Shown in pieces: positions 33,437 to 43,075 of a stretch of DNA of 64,000 nt; within the stretch, counting starts at the first letter, position 1, and every line of letters begins with the position of its first letter. A program made the translations under genes and the position numbers. Source of the DNA: Pelagibacterales bacterium SAG-MED01 (GTDB lineage: Bacteria; Pseudomonadota; Alphaproteobacteria; Pelagibacterales; Pelagibacteraceae); contig JACWCY010000001.1 of NCBI GenBank assembly GCA_014654455.1, positions 182,001 to 246,000 on the forward strand, read 5' to 3'. A model generated the notes under the pieces. The model was not told the DNA's origin and did not search any database. It saw only the letters and a list, made by a program, of their open reading frames with translations.

Positions 33437-34323
33437 TTAGCTTTTTTAATTATAGGTAATAATTGTGATAGCAAAACTCCACATAATATAAAAAAGCAAC
33501 CTAATAAATTATTAATTCCAAGAACTTGATCAAGTAAAAACCAAGCAGCGATAGTTGCGAAGACACCTTCTAAGGAAAAAATAATAGCAGCTGGTGCAGG
33601 TGATATATTTTTTTGTGCATAAATTTGTAATACAAAAGCAAAACCACCAGATAAAATCCCAGCATATAAAATAGAGTCAATTTCCTTCAAAATATTTTCA
33701 AAGATAAACTCTTCATAAATAAACCCCACAAAAAAAGAAAATAAAGCTACAATTAAAGTTTGCACAGCTCCAAGAGTGAGTGGGAGGTTATATTTAGTGA
33801 CAATAATACCAGTAAAAATAATATGTGTACTCCAAAATAAAGCTCCCAACACTACAAGGGTATCACCAAGTCTTACTGTTGCATCATAAAAATTTGTTAA
33901 TAAATATCCACCTATTAAACATAATATTACTGATGGCCATACACTCCAATGAATAAATTTTCTTCTAAATAAAAAAATAATAATTGGAACCATAGGAACA
34001 TAAAAAATGGTAAAGAAGGCTGCATTTGCTACATCTGTGTATAATAAAGCAACCTGTTGTAAGGCGGACCCTAAAAAAAGAGATAGACCAATTAAAAGAG
34101 AGAGAATAGCAAATGTTTTAAAATCTAATTTAAACTCTGATTTAAATTTTTTTATCTCAAACAAAATTGCCAAAGGTACAATTGCTAAAAATCCAACAAA
34201 AAATCTCACCGCATTGAAAGTAAAAGGACCTATGTCGTCCATGCCTGTATCTTGTGCAATAAATGTGGTTCCCCAAATAAAAGTGCATAATAAAGCACTA
34301 AATAATGATACAGTTTTTGACAT
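33433..34323 (-). CDS. EamA/DMT-superfamily transporter
   Basis: Ten hydrophobic segments, N-terminal FIWGTTFIAQD and SLEGVFATIAAWFLLDQ. Confidence 0.9.
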   Translation of the reverse strand: MSKTVSLFSALLCTFIWGTTFIAQDTGMDDIGPFTFNAVRFFVGFLAIVPLAILFEIKKFKSEFKLDFKTFAILSLLIGLSLFLGSALQQVALLYTDVANAAFFTIFYVPMVPIIIFLFRRKFIHWSVWPSVILCLIGGYLLTNFYDATVRLGDTLVVLGALFWSTHIIFTGIIVTKYNLPLTLGAVQTLIVALFSFFVGFIYEEFIFENILKEIDSILYAGILSGGFAFVLQIYAQKNISPAPAAIIFSLEGVFATIAAWFLLDQVLGINNLLGCFFILCGVLLSQLLPIIKKAN

Positions 34324-34328
34324 AATTT

Positions 34329-35573
34329 TTAGATAGCTAATTTATAAGCAAAATTTTTACCTAAATTATCTTTCAATTCATTATTAAAACGTGCCGCCTC
34401 TGCTCCATCAATTATCCTATGATCATAAGATAAAGAAAGTGGCAACATTATTCGAGTTACAAATTTACCATCAATATAAACTTGTTTTTTTTCTGATTTA
34501 CCAACTCCCAAGATAGCAACTTCAGGATAATTAATAATTGGTGTAAAAAACGACCCTCCAATTCCGCCAAGGCTAGTGATTGTCATTGAACCACCAAATA
34601 ACTCTTTTTTATCAATTTTTAAATTTCTACATTCATTACTTAATTTTTTAAGCTCTTCTCCTATTAGAGAAATATTTTTGTTATCTACATTTCTTAACTT
34701 CGGTACCATCAAACCATGAGGTGTATCAACTGCAATACCTATGTGATAATATTTTTTAATAGTCATTTTTCCCTCTTCTATTTCATCAATAGAGCTATTA
34801 AAATTTGGAAACTTTTTTAATGATGCGGTCAAAGCCTTAACAATAAAAGCTAATGGTGTAATTTTTTTCTTTTCTCTCGTATAAATGTCAGTCAGTGATG
34901 TTCTAAATTCTTCTAGCTCAGTGATATCTGCCTCATCATGATTAGTTACATGAGGAATATTAGTCCAAGAGTTCATTAAATATTTTGATGATATTTTTTT
35001 AACTCTTGGTATGTCCTTTATTTCTATTTCTCCAAATTCAGAGTGGGAATATTCTTGTTTTATATTTTCACTATTTAATATATTTTTTGATTTTGATGCC
35101 ACAAATAACTTTATATCACTCTCAATAACTCTACCTTTTCGTTCGCTACCTTTAACTTGATTAATATCTACCCCAAGCTCTCGAGCAAATTTTCGAACTT
35201 TTGGACTTGCGGATGAAATATCCGTATCATTATTCTGATTAATTATGGTTTGCTGAATTTCTGGTTTTATTACATGAATTTTTTTAAAATCTTTTTTAAT
35301 TATAGTTTTTTTTTGAACCTTTTCTTGTGTTTGTGACGTGTTTTCTAAAATTAATATTAAGTCGCCTTCTGAAACTTTATCTCCAACTTTTATTTTTAAA
35401 TTTTTAATTTTACCATCAGAATTTGATGGAATTTCTACACTAGACTTGTCACTCTCTATTGTTAATAGAGGATCATTTTTTTTTATCGTTTGACCTTCCG
35501 AAACTAAAACTTCTATCACCTCAACATCTTTAAAATCTCCAATATTAGGTACTTTTATTTCAGTTGCTGACAT
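34329..35573 (-). CDS. aceF: Pyruvate dehydrogenase E2 (dihydrolipoamide acetyltransferase)
   Basis: N-terminal lipoyl domain (TIESDKSSVEIPS), peripheral subunit-binding domain (ASPKVRKFARELGVDINQVKGSERKGRVIESDI), catalytic LSYDHRIIDGAEAARF. Confidence 0.95.
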   Translation of the reverse strand: MSATEIKVPNIGDFKDVEVIEVLVSEGQTIKKNDPLLTIESDKSSVEIPSNSDGKIKNLKIKVGDKVSEGDLILILENTSQTQEKVQKKTIIKKDFKKIHVIKPEIQQTIINQNNDTDISSASPKVRKFARELGVDINQVKGSERKGRVIESDIKLFVASKSKNILNSENIKQEYSHSEFGEIEIKDIPRVKKISSKYLMNSWTNIPHVTNHDEADITELEEFRTSLTDIYTREKKKITPLAFIVKALTASLKKFPNFNSSIDEIEEGKMTIKKYYHIGIAVDTPHGLMVPKLRNVDNKNISLIGEELKKLSNECRNLKIDKKELFGGSMTITSLGGIGGSFFTPIINYPEVAILGVGKSEKKQVYIDGKFVTRIMLPLSLSYDHRIIDGAEAARFNNELKDNLGKNFAYKLAI

Positions 35574-38500
35574 TATAGCTTGGTTGGCATTGGTTTATTT
35601 GTATCAATTTTATATTTTTTGATAGCGTCTTTAGCATATTTGGAAGCTATGAGTTGTTCTTTAGCTAAAATACTCAATCCATACGTAACTACATGTTCTT
35701 TATCAACTTCAAAAAATCTTCTTAAATTTTTTCTTGTATCACTTCTCCCAAAACCATCTGTTCCTAAAGAATAAAAACTTTTATCAACATATGGTCTTAT
35801 TTGATCTGAGTTCATTCTCATGTAATCAGAAGCTGCTAATATTGGACCTTCTGTTTTACCTAAACATTTTTCGACATAGGATTTTTTTGGCTCTTTATCT
35901 GGATTTAAAAGATTAAATCTTTCTACCTCTAACCCATCTCTTCTTAATTCATTAAAACTTGTAACACTCCAAACTTCACTATCTATTTGATACTCGTTTT
36001 GTAAGATTTCTGCTCCAGCTATCATTTCTCTTAAAATTGTTCCTGAGCCTAGAAATTGAATTTTTGTTTTTTTATTTTTGTTGAATTCTTTAATCTTATA
36101 CATTCCTTTTAAAATTCCTTCTTCACATGATTTTTCTTTTGGTATAGCAGGGTGGGGATAATTTTCATTCATGGTTGTGATATAATAAAAAATATTTTCT
36201 TTTTTTTCGTGCATTCTTTTTAATCCTTCTCTAAAAATGACTGCAAGTTCATAGTGAAAAGTTGGATCATATGATATGCAATTTGGTATGGTAGAAGCCA
36301 AAAGATGGCTATGACCATCCTGATGTTGTAATCCTTCACCTGCTAATGTTGTTCTTCCAGCTGTGGCTCCTATTAAAAATCCTCTAGATTGACTATCTGC
36401 TCCTGCCCATGCAAAGTCTCCTATTCTTTGAAAACCGAACATAGAATAAAAGAGATAGATAGGTATCATTTCAATATCATGATTTGTATATGAAGTTCCT
36501 GCAGCTATCCATGAGGACATTGCTCCAGCTTCATTAATTCCTTCTTCTAAAACTTGCCCACTTTTTTCTTCTCTGTAAGAACTTAATTGTGCAGAATCTT
36601 CAGGTTCGTATTTTTGACCTTCATGGGCATATATACCAATCTTTTGAAAAAAACCTTCCATACCAAATGTTCTAGCCTCATCTGGAATAATAGGAACTAG
36701 TCTTGGTGCAACATTTTTATCTCTTAATAAATTTGTTAACATTCTAACTAATGCCATTGTAGTAGACATTTCTTTAGTACCAGTTGAGACTTTCATGTTA
36801 TCAAAAATATCTTTTGGTGGAGTTTTTATAGGTTTTGCGTAAGTAGTTCTTTCTGGAATAAAGCCTCCTAATTGAAGTCTTCTTTCCTTAATATATTTTA
36901 TTTCTGGAGAATTTTGATCTGGTTTATAATATTCAATATTTTTTACTTGTTGGTCAGTTAGTGGAACATCAAATCTATCTCTATAGTACATCAGGTCATC
37001 TATATCGAGCTTCTTTGTTTGATGTGTTGTGTTTACACTCTCACCAGTTTTACCCATACCATAACCTTTTATTGTTTTAGCAATTACAACTGTTGGTCTT
37101 CCAACATTTTTTGATGCTTTATCATATGCTGCAAAGACTTTGTGGGGATCGTGCCCACCTCTGTTTAATCTCCAAATATCTTTATCTGAAAGACTCGATA
37201 CTAATTCACTAGTTTCTGGATATTTACCAAAAAATTTTTCTCTTACATAAGCTCCATCCCTTGCTTTCATTGCTTGATATTCACCATCTACTGTTTCATT
37301 CATAGTTTTAACGAGATATCCTGTTTTATCATTAGCTAACAATGGGTCCCAATAAGAACCCCAAATTACCTTGATTACATCCCATCCAGCTCCTCTGAAA
37401 ATTCCCTCTAACTCTTGAATAATTTTTCCATTACCTCGAACTGGTCCGTCTAATCTTTGTAAGTTACAATTAACTACAAATATTAAATTATCTAATTTCT
37501 CCCTAGCAGCTAAACCAATCGCTCCTAAAGACTCTGGCTCATCCATCTCACCATCTCCAAGAAACGCCCAAACTTTTCTACCTTCATCTTTAATCAAGCC
37601 TCTGTTAATTAAATATTTCATATATCTTGCTTGATAGATTGCCAGCATTGGACCTAATCCCATTGATACAGTTGGAAATTGCCAAAAGTTTGGCATTAAC
37701 CATGGATGAGGGTAAGAAGATAAACCACCTGGATTTACTTCTTGTCTAAAACTATCTAATTGTTTTTCATTAAGCCTTCCTTCAAGAAATGCTCTTGCAT
37801 ACATTCCAGGAGCACTATGTCCTTGAAAATAAACTAAATCTCCTCCAAACTTATTATTTTTTGCTCTCCAGAAATGATTCATTCCAACATCATATAGTGT
37901 TGCGGCTGATGCAAATGTTCCTATATGCCCCCCTAGCTCTGGGAAATTTTTATTTGCCCTCACTACCATAGCTGCAGCATTCCATCTAATTAATGATCTT
38001 ATTCTTCTTTCTGTATTTTGGTCACCGTTCGACTTTTTTTCCTCATTGACTGGGATTGTGTTTATATAAGGAGTGTTTTGAGTATAAGGAATATTAGCAC
38101 CTTCCATATAAGCTTTATTAATTAATTCTTTAATTAAATAATGAGCTCTTTGATTGCCATCTTTTTCAATAACTGCAGATAAAGATTCAAGCCATTCACT
38201 TGTCTCTAGAGGGTCTAAATCTCCATCTTTAACAACTTGAATTATTTCCGTTTTCTCTTCTTCCTTAATCTGAGGTTTTTGTTCTTGATTTTTCTTTAAT
38301 GCATTTTCAGCTTCCTGAATCAAATTCTCAGTATCTTTTGGAATAATTTTAGCTTCTGAAGATGATTGATTAGAATTTGATATACTAAGTATTAAATCTC
38401 CTTTTGAAACTTTATCACCAACTTTTACTTTTATAGTTTCTATTTTACCAGAAATAGTTGAAGGTATTTCAACACTAGATTTATCACTTTCAATTGTAAC

Positions 38501-38605
38501 AACTGGATCATTTTTTTTAATTTCTTGTCCTTCTTTAACTAGTAGTTCAATTATCTCCACGTTTTCAAAATCACCAATATCAGGAACTAATAATTTTTCA
38601 GTCAT
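35573..38605 (-). CDS. aceE: Pyruvate dehydrogenase E1, homodimeric type, with N-terminal lipoyl domain
   Basis: AceE motifs (WAFLGDGEMDEPESLGAIGLA, RLDGPVRGNGKIIQELEGIFRGAGWDV) preceded by lipoyl domain LLVPDIGDFENVEIIELLVKEGQEIKKNDPVVTIESDKSSVEIPST. Confidence 0.95.
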   Translation of the reverse strand: MTEKLLVPDIGDFENVEIIELLVKEGQEIKKNDPVVTIESDKSSVEIPSTISGKIETIKVKVGDKVSKGDLILSISNSNQSSSEAKIIPKDTENLIQEAENALKKNQEQKPQIKEEEKTEIIQVVKDGDLDPLETSEWLESLSAVIEKDGNQRAHYLIKELINKAYMEGANIPYTQNTPYINTIPVNEEKKSNGDQNTERRIRSLIRWNAAAMVVRANKNFPELGGHIGTFASAATLYDVGMNHFWRAKNNKFGGDLVYFQGHSAPGMYARAFLEGRLNEKQLDSFRQEVNPGGLSSYPHPWLMPNFWQFPTVSMGLGPMLAIYQARYMKYLINRGLIKDEGRKVWAFLGDGEMDEPESLGAIGLAAREKLDNLIFVVNCNLQRLDGPVRGNGKIIQELEGIFRGAGWDVIKVIWGSYWDPLLANDKTGYLVKTMNETVDGEYQAMKARDGAYVREKFFGKYPETSELVSSLSDKDIWRLNRGGHDPHKVFAAYDKASKNVGRPTVVIAKTIKGYGMGKTGESVNTTHQTKKLDIDDLMYYRDRFDVPLTDQQVKNIEYYKPDQNSPEIKYIKERRLQLGGFIPERTTYAKPIKTPPKDIFDNMKVSTGTKEMSTTMALVRMLTNLLRDKNVAPRLVPIIPDEARTFGMEGFFQKIGIYAHEGQKYEPEDSAQLSSYREEKSGQVLEEGINEAGAMSSWIAAGTSYTNHDIEMIPIYLFYSMFGFQRIGDFAWAGADSQSRGFLIGATAGRTTLAGEGLQHQDGHSHLLASTIPNCISYDPTFHYELAVIFREGLKRMHEKKENIFYYITTMNENYPHPAIPKEKSCEEGILKGMYKIKEFNKNKKTKIQFLGSGTILREMIAGAEILQNEYQIDSEVWSVTSFNELRRDGLEVERFNLLNPDKEPKKSYVEKCLGKTEGPILAASDYMRMNSDQIRPYVDKSFYSLGTDGFGRSDTRKNLRRFFEVDKEHVVTYGLSILAKEQLIASKYAKDAIKKYKIDTNKPMPTKL

Positions 38606-38702
38606 CTTTTTTAAGTCTTATACACCATAAAAATACACTTAATTGCAAATTCTAACACATTCTCTCCAATTTTTAGACACTCTTCAAGTGCATGCTTCAA
38701 AA

Positions 38703-38819
38703 ATGATTAAAAAGTTATTAAATACACTAATTAAACCTAAGCTTAAAACTTATATAGATGCTAAAACTTGGATACAAAAAGTTTTATTGGAAGAGAAATA
38801 CGGAAAGATTAATTCCTAA
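38703..38819 (+). CDS. Candidate short protein (38 aa), convergent with the thiolase gene
   Basis: MIKKLLNTLIKPKLKTYIDAKTWIQKVLLEEKYGKINS*; amphipathic/basic composition, fills the intergenic gap; no strong SD seen. Confidence 0.35.
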   Translation: MIKKLLNTLIKPKLKTYIDAKTWIQKVLLEEKYGKINS

Positions 38820-39991
38820 ATTTTCTCAACACATAAAGCTATACCCATACCACCACCTATACAAAGTGTTGCACAACCTTTGTTTTTATTTTGTCTTTTC
38901 ATTTCATGTATTAATGTAACTAATATTCTTGCTCCCGAAGCTCCAATAGGGTGCCCAAGAGCAATGGCTCCACCATTAACATTTACTTTATTTTGATCAA
39001 TACCTAATTCACGAATTACTGAAATACTTTGAGCAGCAAATGCTTCATTTATTTCAAATAAATCAATTTCATCTAAATTCCATTTTGCCTTCTTGATTGC
39101 TTCACGAACAGCCTCTATTGGTCCCAATCCCATTAAAGCAGGATCTATTCCAACGGAAGCCCAAGAAACTACTTTTACTAATGGCTTAATGGATTTTTTT
39201 TCAGCTTCTTCTAAAGTGGTTAATAATAAAGCCGCAGCTCCATCATTTATTCCTGAAGAATTTCCTGGTGTAACTGTTCCATTTTCTTTAAAGACTGCTT
39301 TTAATTTTTTTAAATCAGTTAATTTTAAACCTGATCTTGGATGTTCATCTTTGTCTAAGATATTACCATCTTGATTTATCTTTATTAACTCATCATCAAA
39401 TTTATTTTTAGCAGTAGCTAATTCTGTTTTTTTTTGAGAATTAAAAGCAAATTGATCTTGGTCTTGTCTTGATATATCAAATTTTTTTGCTACATTTTCT
39501 GCTGTTACACCCATATGATAATTATTAAATGCATCTATTAATCCATCATTAATCATTGTATCTAGTAATTTGTTTTCTAAAATTTTTTTTTCATCCCGAT
39601 AAAAAATTGAATGTGGGGCTATGGACATATTTTCTTGACCTCCAGCAATTATATTAGTCGAATCTCCTAATTTGATTGATTGATAGCCTGATATTACTGC
39701 TCTTAGTCCTGATCCACAAACTTGATTAACTATATGTGCTGGTTTCGAAATTGGTATACCAGCATTTATAGAAGCTTGTCTTGCTGGATTCTGGCCAGCA
39801 CCAGCAGTTAATACCTGGCCCATAATTACTTCATCAATTTCATCTTTGTCAAATTCAGATCTTTTTAAAACTTCCTTTATGACTATTGATCCAAGATGAT
39901 GAGATTTCATATTCTTTAATGAACCTTTGTAAGTACCTATCGGAGTTCTGGTTGCGCTAACAATAACTACTTCTTTTGATTTATTGCTCAT
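38816..39991 (-). CDS. Acetyl-CoA acetyltransferase (thiolase)
   Basis: VNQVCGSGLRAVISGYQSI, INEAFAAQ, NVNGGAIALGHPIGASGARILVTL, CIGGGMGIA. Confidence 0.95.
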   Translation of the reverse strand: MSNKSKEVVIVSATRTPIGTYKGSLKNMKSHHLGSIVIKEVLKRSEFDKDEIDEVIMGQVLTAGAGQNPARQASINAGIPISKPAHIVNQVCGSGLRAVISGYQSIKLGDSTNIIAGGQENMSIAPHSIFYRDEKKILENKLLDTMINDGLIDAFNNYHMGVTAENVAKKFDISRQDQDQFAFNSQKKTELATAKNKFDDELIKINQDGNILDKDEHPRSGLKLTDLKKLKAVFKENGTVTPGNSSGINDGAAALLLTTLEEAEKKSIKPLVKVVSWASVGIDPALMGLGPIEAVREAIKKAKWNLDEIDLFEINEAFAAQSISVIRELGIDQNKVNVNGGAIALGHPIGASGARILVTLIHEMKRQNKNKGCATLCIGGGMGIALCVEKI

Positions 39992-40063
39992 AAAATTTTA
40001 AATTTGTCTTATCATTAAAATACACTAAAAATTAATATACTATAATTAAATAAATTTAAAAAT

Positions 40064-40140
40064 GCGCCTGTAGCTCAATTGGATAGAGCGCTTGGCTACG
40101 GACCAGGAGGTTCTGGGTTCGACTCCTAGCAGGCGCACCA
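40064..40140 (+). tRNA. tRNA-Arg (anticodon ACG), CCA encoded
   Basis: GCGCCTGTAGCTCAATTGGATAGAGCGCTTGGCTACGGACCAGGAGGTTCTGGGTTCGACTCCTAGCAGGCGCACCA; complete cloverleaf. Confidence 0.97.
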
Positions 40141-40155
40141 ATAAAAGGAATTAAT

Positions 40156-40254
40156 ATGTTTAATTGGTTATTTAAAGCTTCTCTTCAAATGTCCGTAATA
40201 TATTTTTTTATAATTGTTTTTATAATTTTATTAATTCTAACTTTTGTATTATAA
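40156..40254 (+). CDS. Candidate 32-aa single-TM membrane peptide downstream of tRNA-Arg
   Basis: MFNWLFKASLQMSVIYFFIIVFIILLILTFVL*; upstream AAAGGA SD-like sequence 6 nt before ATG. Confidence 0.45.
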   Translation: MFNWLFKASLQMSVIYFFIIVFIILLILTFVL

Positions 40255-40260
40255 AAAATC

Positions 40261-40686
40261 ATGTCGGAAAAATTTGAACAAATTAGTTTAAAGCCAGGTT
40301 TTATGAAACATAACGGAGGTGTTATGTTCAGAAATATTTCTAATAAAGAATACGAATTTAAATCTACTATTAATGAAAATCATTTAAATGCTGCCGGTAT
40401 TACTCATGGTGGATATTTATCAGCTTTAGTAGATGCAGGAGCAGGAACAGCAGCACACCGTTCGGCTGATAATGCTCCTTGTGTAACTATTTCATTAGAT
40501 TTAAAATTTATTGGATCATCAAAAGTAGGTGATGAAATAATTGGTCATGTTAAAATTCTAAAAAAAACAAAAACGTTAGTATTTTTATTTTGTGAACTAA
40601 AATGTGAAGATAAAATTATTACTTCAGCCTCAGGTGTTTGGAAAATTTTAAAAGTTAAACCCTCAAATTTAGGACCTGGTGGCTAA
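40261..40686 (+). CDS. PaaI-type hotdog thioesterase
   Basis: NAAGITHGGYLSALVDAGAGTAAHRS...CVTISLDLKFIGSSKVGDEI. Confidence 0.88.
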   Translation: MSEKFEQISLKPGFMKHNGGVMFRNISNKEYEFKSTINENHLNAAGITHGGYLSALVDAGAGTAAHRSADNAPCVTISLDLKFIGSSKVGDEIIGHVKILKKTKTLVFLFCELKCEDKIITSASGVWKILKVKPSNLGPGG

Positions 40687-43005
40687 ACTTGTTCTTTTTG
40701 AATTTAAATAACCAAAAATAAATAATAAAAGTATTGCTAATGGGTAAACAATAATTTTAGATGGTCTATCAGTATTTTCTATTTTGAGTTCACTGATATA
40801 ATCTCCCATTTCAAATCCACCCTTTTGAGCTTTTCCATTCCATTTAAGTGTATCAACGATATATCTTTCATTTTCTTTAATGATACTCATTCCATATTCT
40901 TCAATATTGTATTCATCTTTAAAAGTATCTTTATTGATGATAAATAATTTATATCTTTCTCCATATTCAGAAATTCTTGTTACTTTAAATCTAACTTCTT
41001 TTTTTGGGTCTAATTTTATTTTACTGATATTATTAATATCGATATAATTATATTTGGGATAAAATTTATTCATTACAAATTCTGGTGAAAGCAAAGAAAT
41101 GGAGATAAATAAAAAAATAATTATTTCATACCATCTTAGTTTATTTATAAACCACCCTTGAGTAGCAGAAGTAAATACCAAAATACCTGTTAAAGATGTA
41201 ATAATAACTATCAATGCATGCCAAATATTTTCTATTCCTATTAAAAGAAGTTCATGATTAAAAAGGAAAACTATTGGTAAAATTCCTGTTCTTAAACTAT
41301 ACCAAAATGCTTGAATCCCTGTTCTCAATGGATCTCCACCAGATATTGCAGCAGCAGCATAAGATGCAAGTCCAACAGGTGGTGTTACATCAGCCATTAA
41401 ACCAAAATAAAAAACAAATAAATGAACTGCAATCAAAGGAAAAATAAATCCAGAAGCATTTCCAACATCAACTAAAACTGTTGCCATTAAGGATGCAACT
41501 ACAACATAATTTGCGGTTGTTGGTAGACCCATTCCCAATAAAAGACATAATATAATTGTTAAAAATAATAAAATTACAACATTATCTTTTGCAATTGACT
41601 CTATAACTATTATTAAATTAGTGCTTAAACCAGTTGATCCAACTGCTCCAACAATAATACCTGCTGTTGCTATTGCTATTCCAACTCCAACCATATTTAA
41701 AGCACCTTTTTCAAATCCTATTACTGTTTGATTAAACCAAACTTTAAAACCATCTTTAAAATCATTCCCTTTAAAGATTTTGTTTATTAAGTTCACAATA
41801 ATAAGGGAAATGGTTGCATAAAAAATTGAATATGATGCAGTAAATCTTAAGTAGACTAGCATGTAAATTAATACGAAAATCGGGATTAAAAAATGTAAGC
41901 CTGATAAAAAAGTTTTTTTTAAATTTGGCACATCTGAATCTTCCATGCCTTTCAAGTTTAATTTTAGAGCTTCTAGATGAGATATATAAAATAAGGCTAT
42001 ATAGGAAATTATAGCAGGTAAAAAAGCGTGTTTTACCACCTCAAAATATGTAACTCCAATAAAACTTGCCATAACAAATGCTGCTGCCCCCATAACGGGC
42101 GGCATTATTTGACCATTGACAGATGAGGACACTTCAATTGCTCCTGCTTTCTCCTTAGAAAAACCAGTTTTTTTCATAATAGGGATAGTAAAAGTTCCTG
42201 TTGTAACCGTATTTGCTATTGAAGATCCTGAAATCAATCCTGTCATACCTGATCCAAGAATAGCAGCTTTAGCTGGACCACCCCTCATTTTTCCAACCAT
42301 TGCAAATGCTAAATCTAAAAAATATTTTCCACCACCTGCAGTTTCCAATAGTGCTCCAAATAAGACGAACAGAAAAATAAAATCTACAGATACTCCAATT
42401 GGTATTCCAAAAATTGCTTCCTGATCTAACCATTGAAAACCAACCAATCTATTTAAAGACAACCCACCATGAGAAATAATTTCAGGGGCATATCTTCCAA
42501 AATAAGAAAATAATAAAAAACAAATTGCAATAATTACTAAAGGTAATCCAATTACCCTTCTTGTTGCTTCTAAAAGAGTTAAAATTCCAAAACTTCCTAT
42601 TATCAATTCTATAGGTAAATTTAAATTTTCACTAATACTTATAGTTAATAAAACTCCACCTCTATCAACAAGTTGATCATAAAAAAAATAAATATAAAGA
42701 CAAGAAAATGTACCAAAAAAACTAATTATAATATCTATAAATGAGATTTTTTTTCCTTTTGAGATTGGATAAATTAAAAATGCTAAACATAAAGCAAATC
42801 CTAAATGAATAGCTCTTGCTGGTAATCCTTTAAACATTCCAAAATTGAACATAAAAGGAAATGGTGAAGCATACCAAAGTTGAAATAAAGACCAAATTAT
42901 TGCTATTGTTACAACTACTTTTAAATGTGTGCCAGTTAGATTTTTAGTTGGGGACAAATCCTCATTTATTTTACCTTTGATTTTTTCACTAAAAGACTGA
43001 CTCAT
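40669..43005 (-). CDS. TRAP transporter fused 4TM/12TM permease (TAXI-type) with C-terminal DUF3394-like region
   Basis: ETAGGGKYFLDLAFAMVGKMRGGPAKAAILGSGMTGLISGSSIANTVTTGTFTIPIMKKTGF and GLPTTANYVVVA; next to TAXI receptor gene. Confidence 0.93.
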   Translation of the reverse strand: MSQSFSEKIKGKINEDLSPTKNLTGTHLKVVVTIAIIWSLFQLWYASPFPFMFNFGMFKGLPARAIHLGFALCLAFLIYPISKGKKISFIDIIISFFGTFSCLYIYFFYDQLVDRGGVLLTISISENLNLPIELIIGSFGILTLLEATRRVIGLPLVIIAICFLLFSYFGRYAPEIISHGGLSLNRLVGFQWLDQEAIFGIPIGVSVDFIFLFVLFGALLETAGGGKYFLDLAFAMVGKMRGGPAKAAILGSGMTGLISGSSIANTVTTGTFTIPIMKKTGFSKEKAGAIEVSSSVNGQIMPPVMGAAAFVMASFIGVTYFEVVKHAFLPAIISYIALFYISHLEALKLNLKGMEDSDVPNLKKTFLSGLHFLIPIFVLIYMLVYLRFTASYSIFYATISLIIVNLINKIFKGNDFKDGFKVWFNQTVIGFEKGALNMVGVGIAIATAGIIVGAVGSTGLSTNLIIVIESIAKDNVVILLFLTIILCLLLGMGLPTTANYVVVASLMATVLVDVGNASGFIFPLIAVHLFVFYFGLMADVTPPVGLASYAAAAISGGDPLRTGIQAFWYSLRTGILPIVFLFNHELLLIGIENIWHALIVIITSLTGILVFTSATQGWFINKLRWYEIIIFLFISISLLSPEFVMNKFYPKYNYIDINNISKIKLDPKKEVRFKVTRISEYGERYKLFIINKDTFKDEYNIEEYGMSIIKENERYIVDTLKWNGKAQKGGFEMGDYISELKIENTDRPSKIIVYPLAILLLFIFGYLNSKRTSLATRS

Positions 43006-43026
43006 TGATTTTATATTATCATAAAA

Positions 43027-43056
43027 AAAAGGCCCGGTAAAAATACCAGGCCTTTT
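43027..43056 (-). terminator. Intrinsic terminator-like hairpin between TAXI receptor and TRAP permease
   Basis: Minus strand AAAAGGCCTGGTATTTTTACCGGGCCTTTTTTTT: GC-rich stem GGCC(T/C)GGTA / TACC(G/A)GGCC followed by a T run. Confidence 0.75.
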
Positions 43057-43075
43057 AATTCAATCAAAATCTAGA

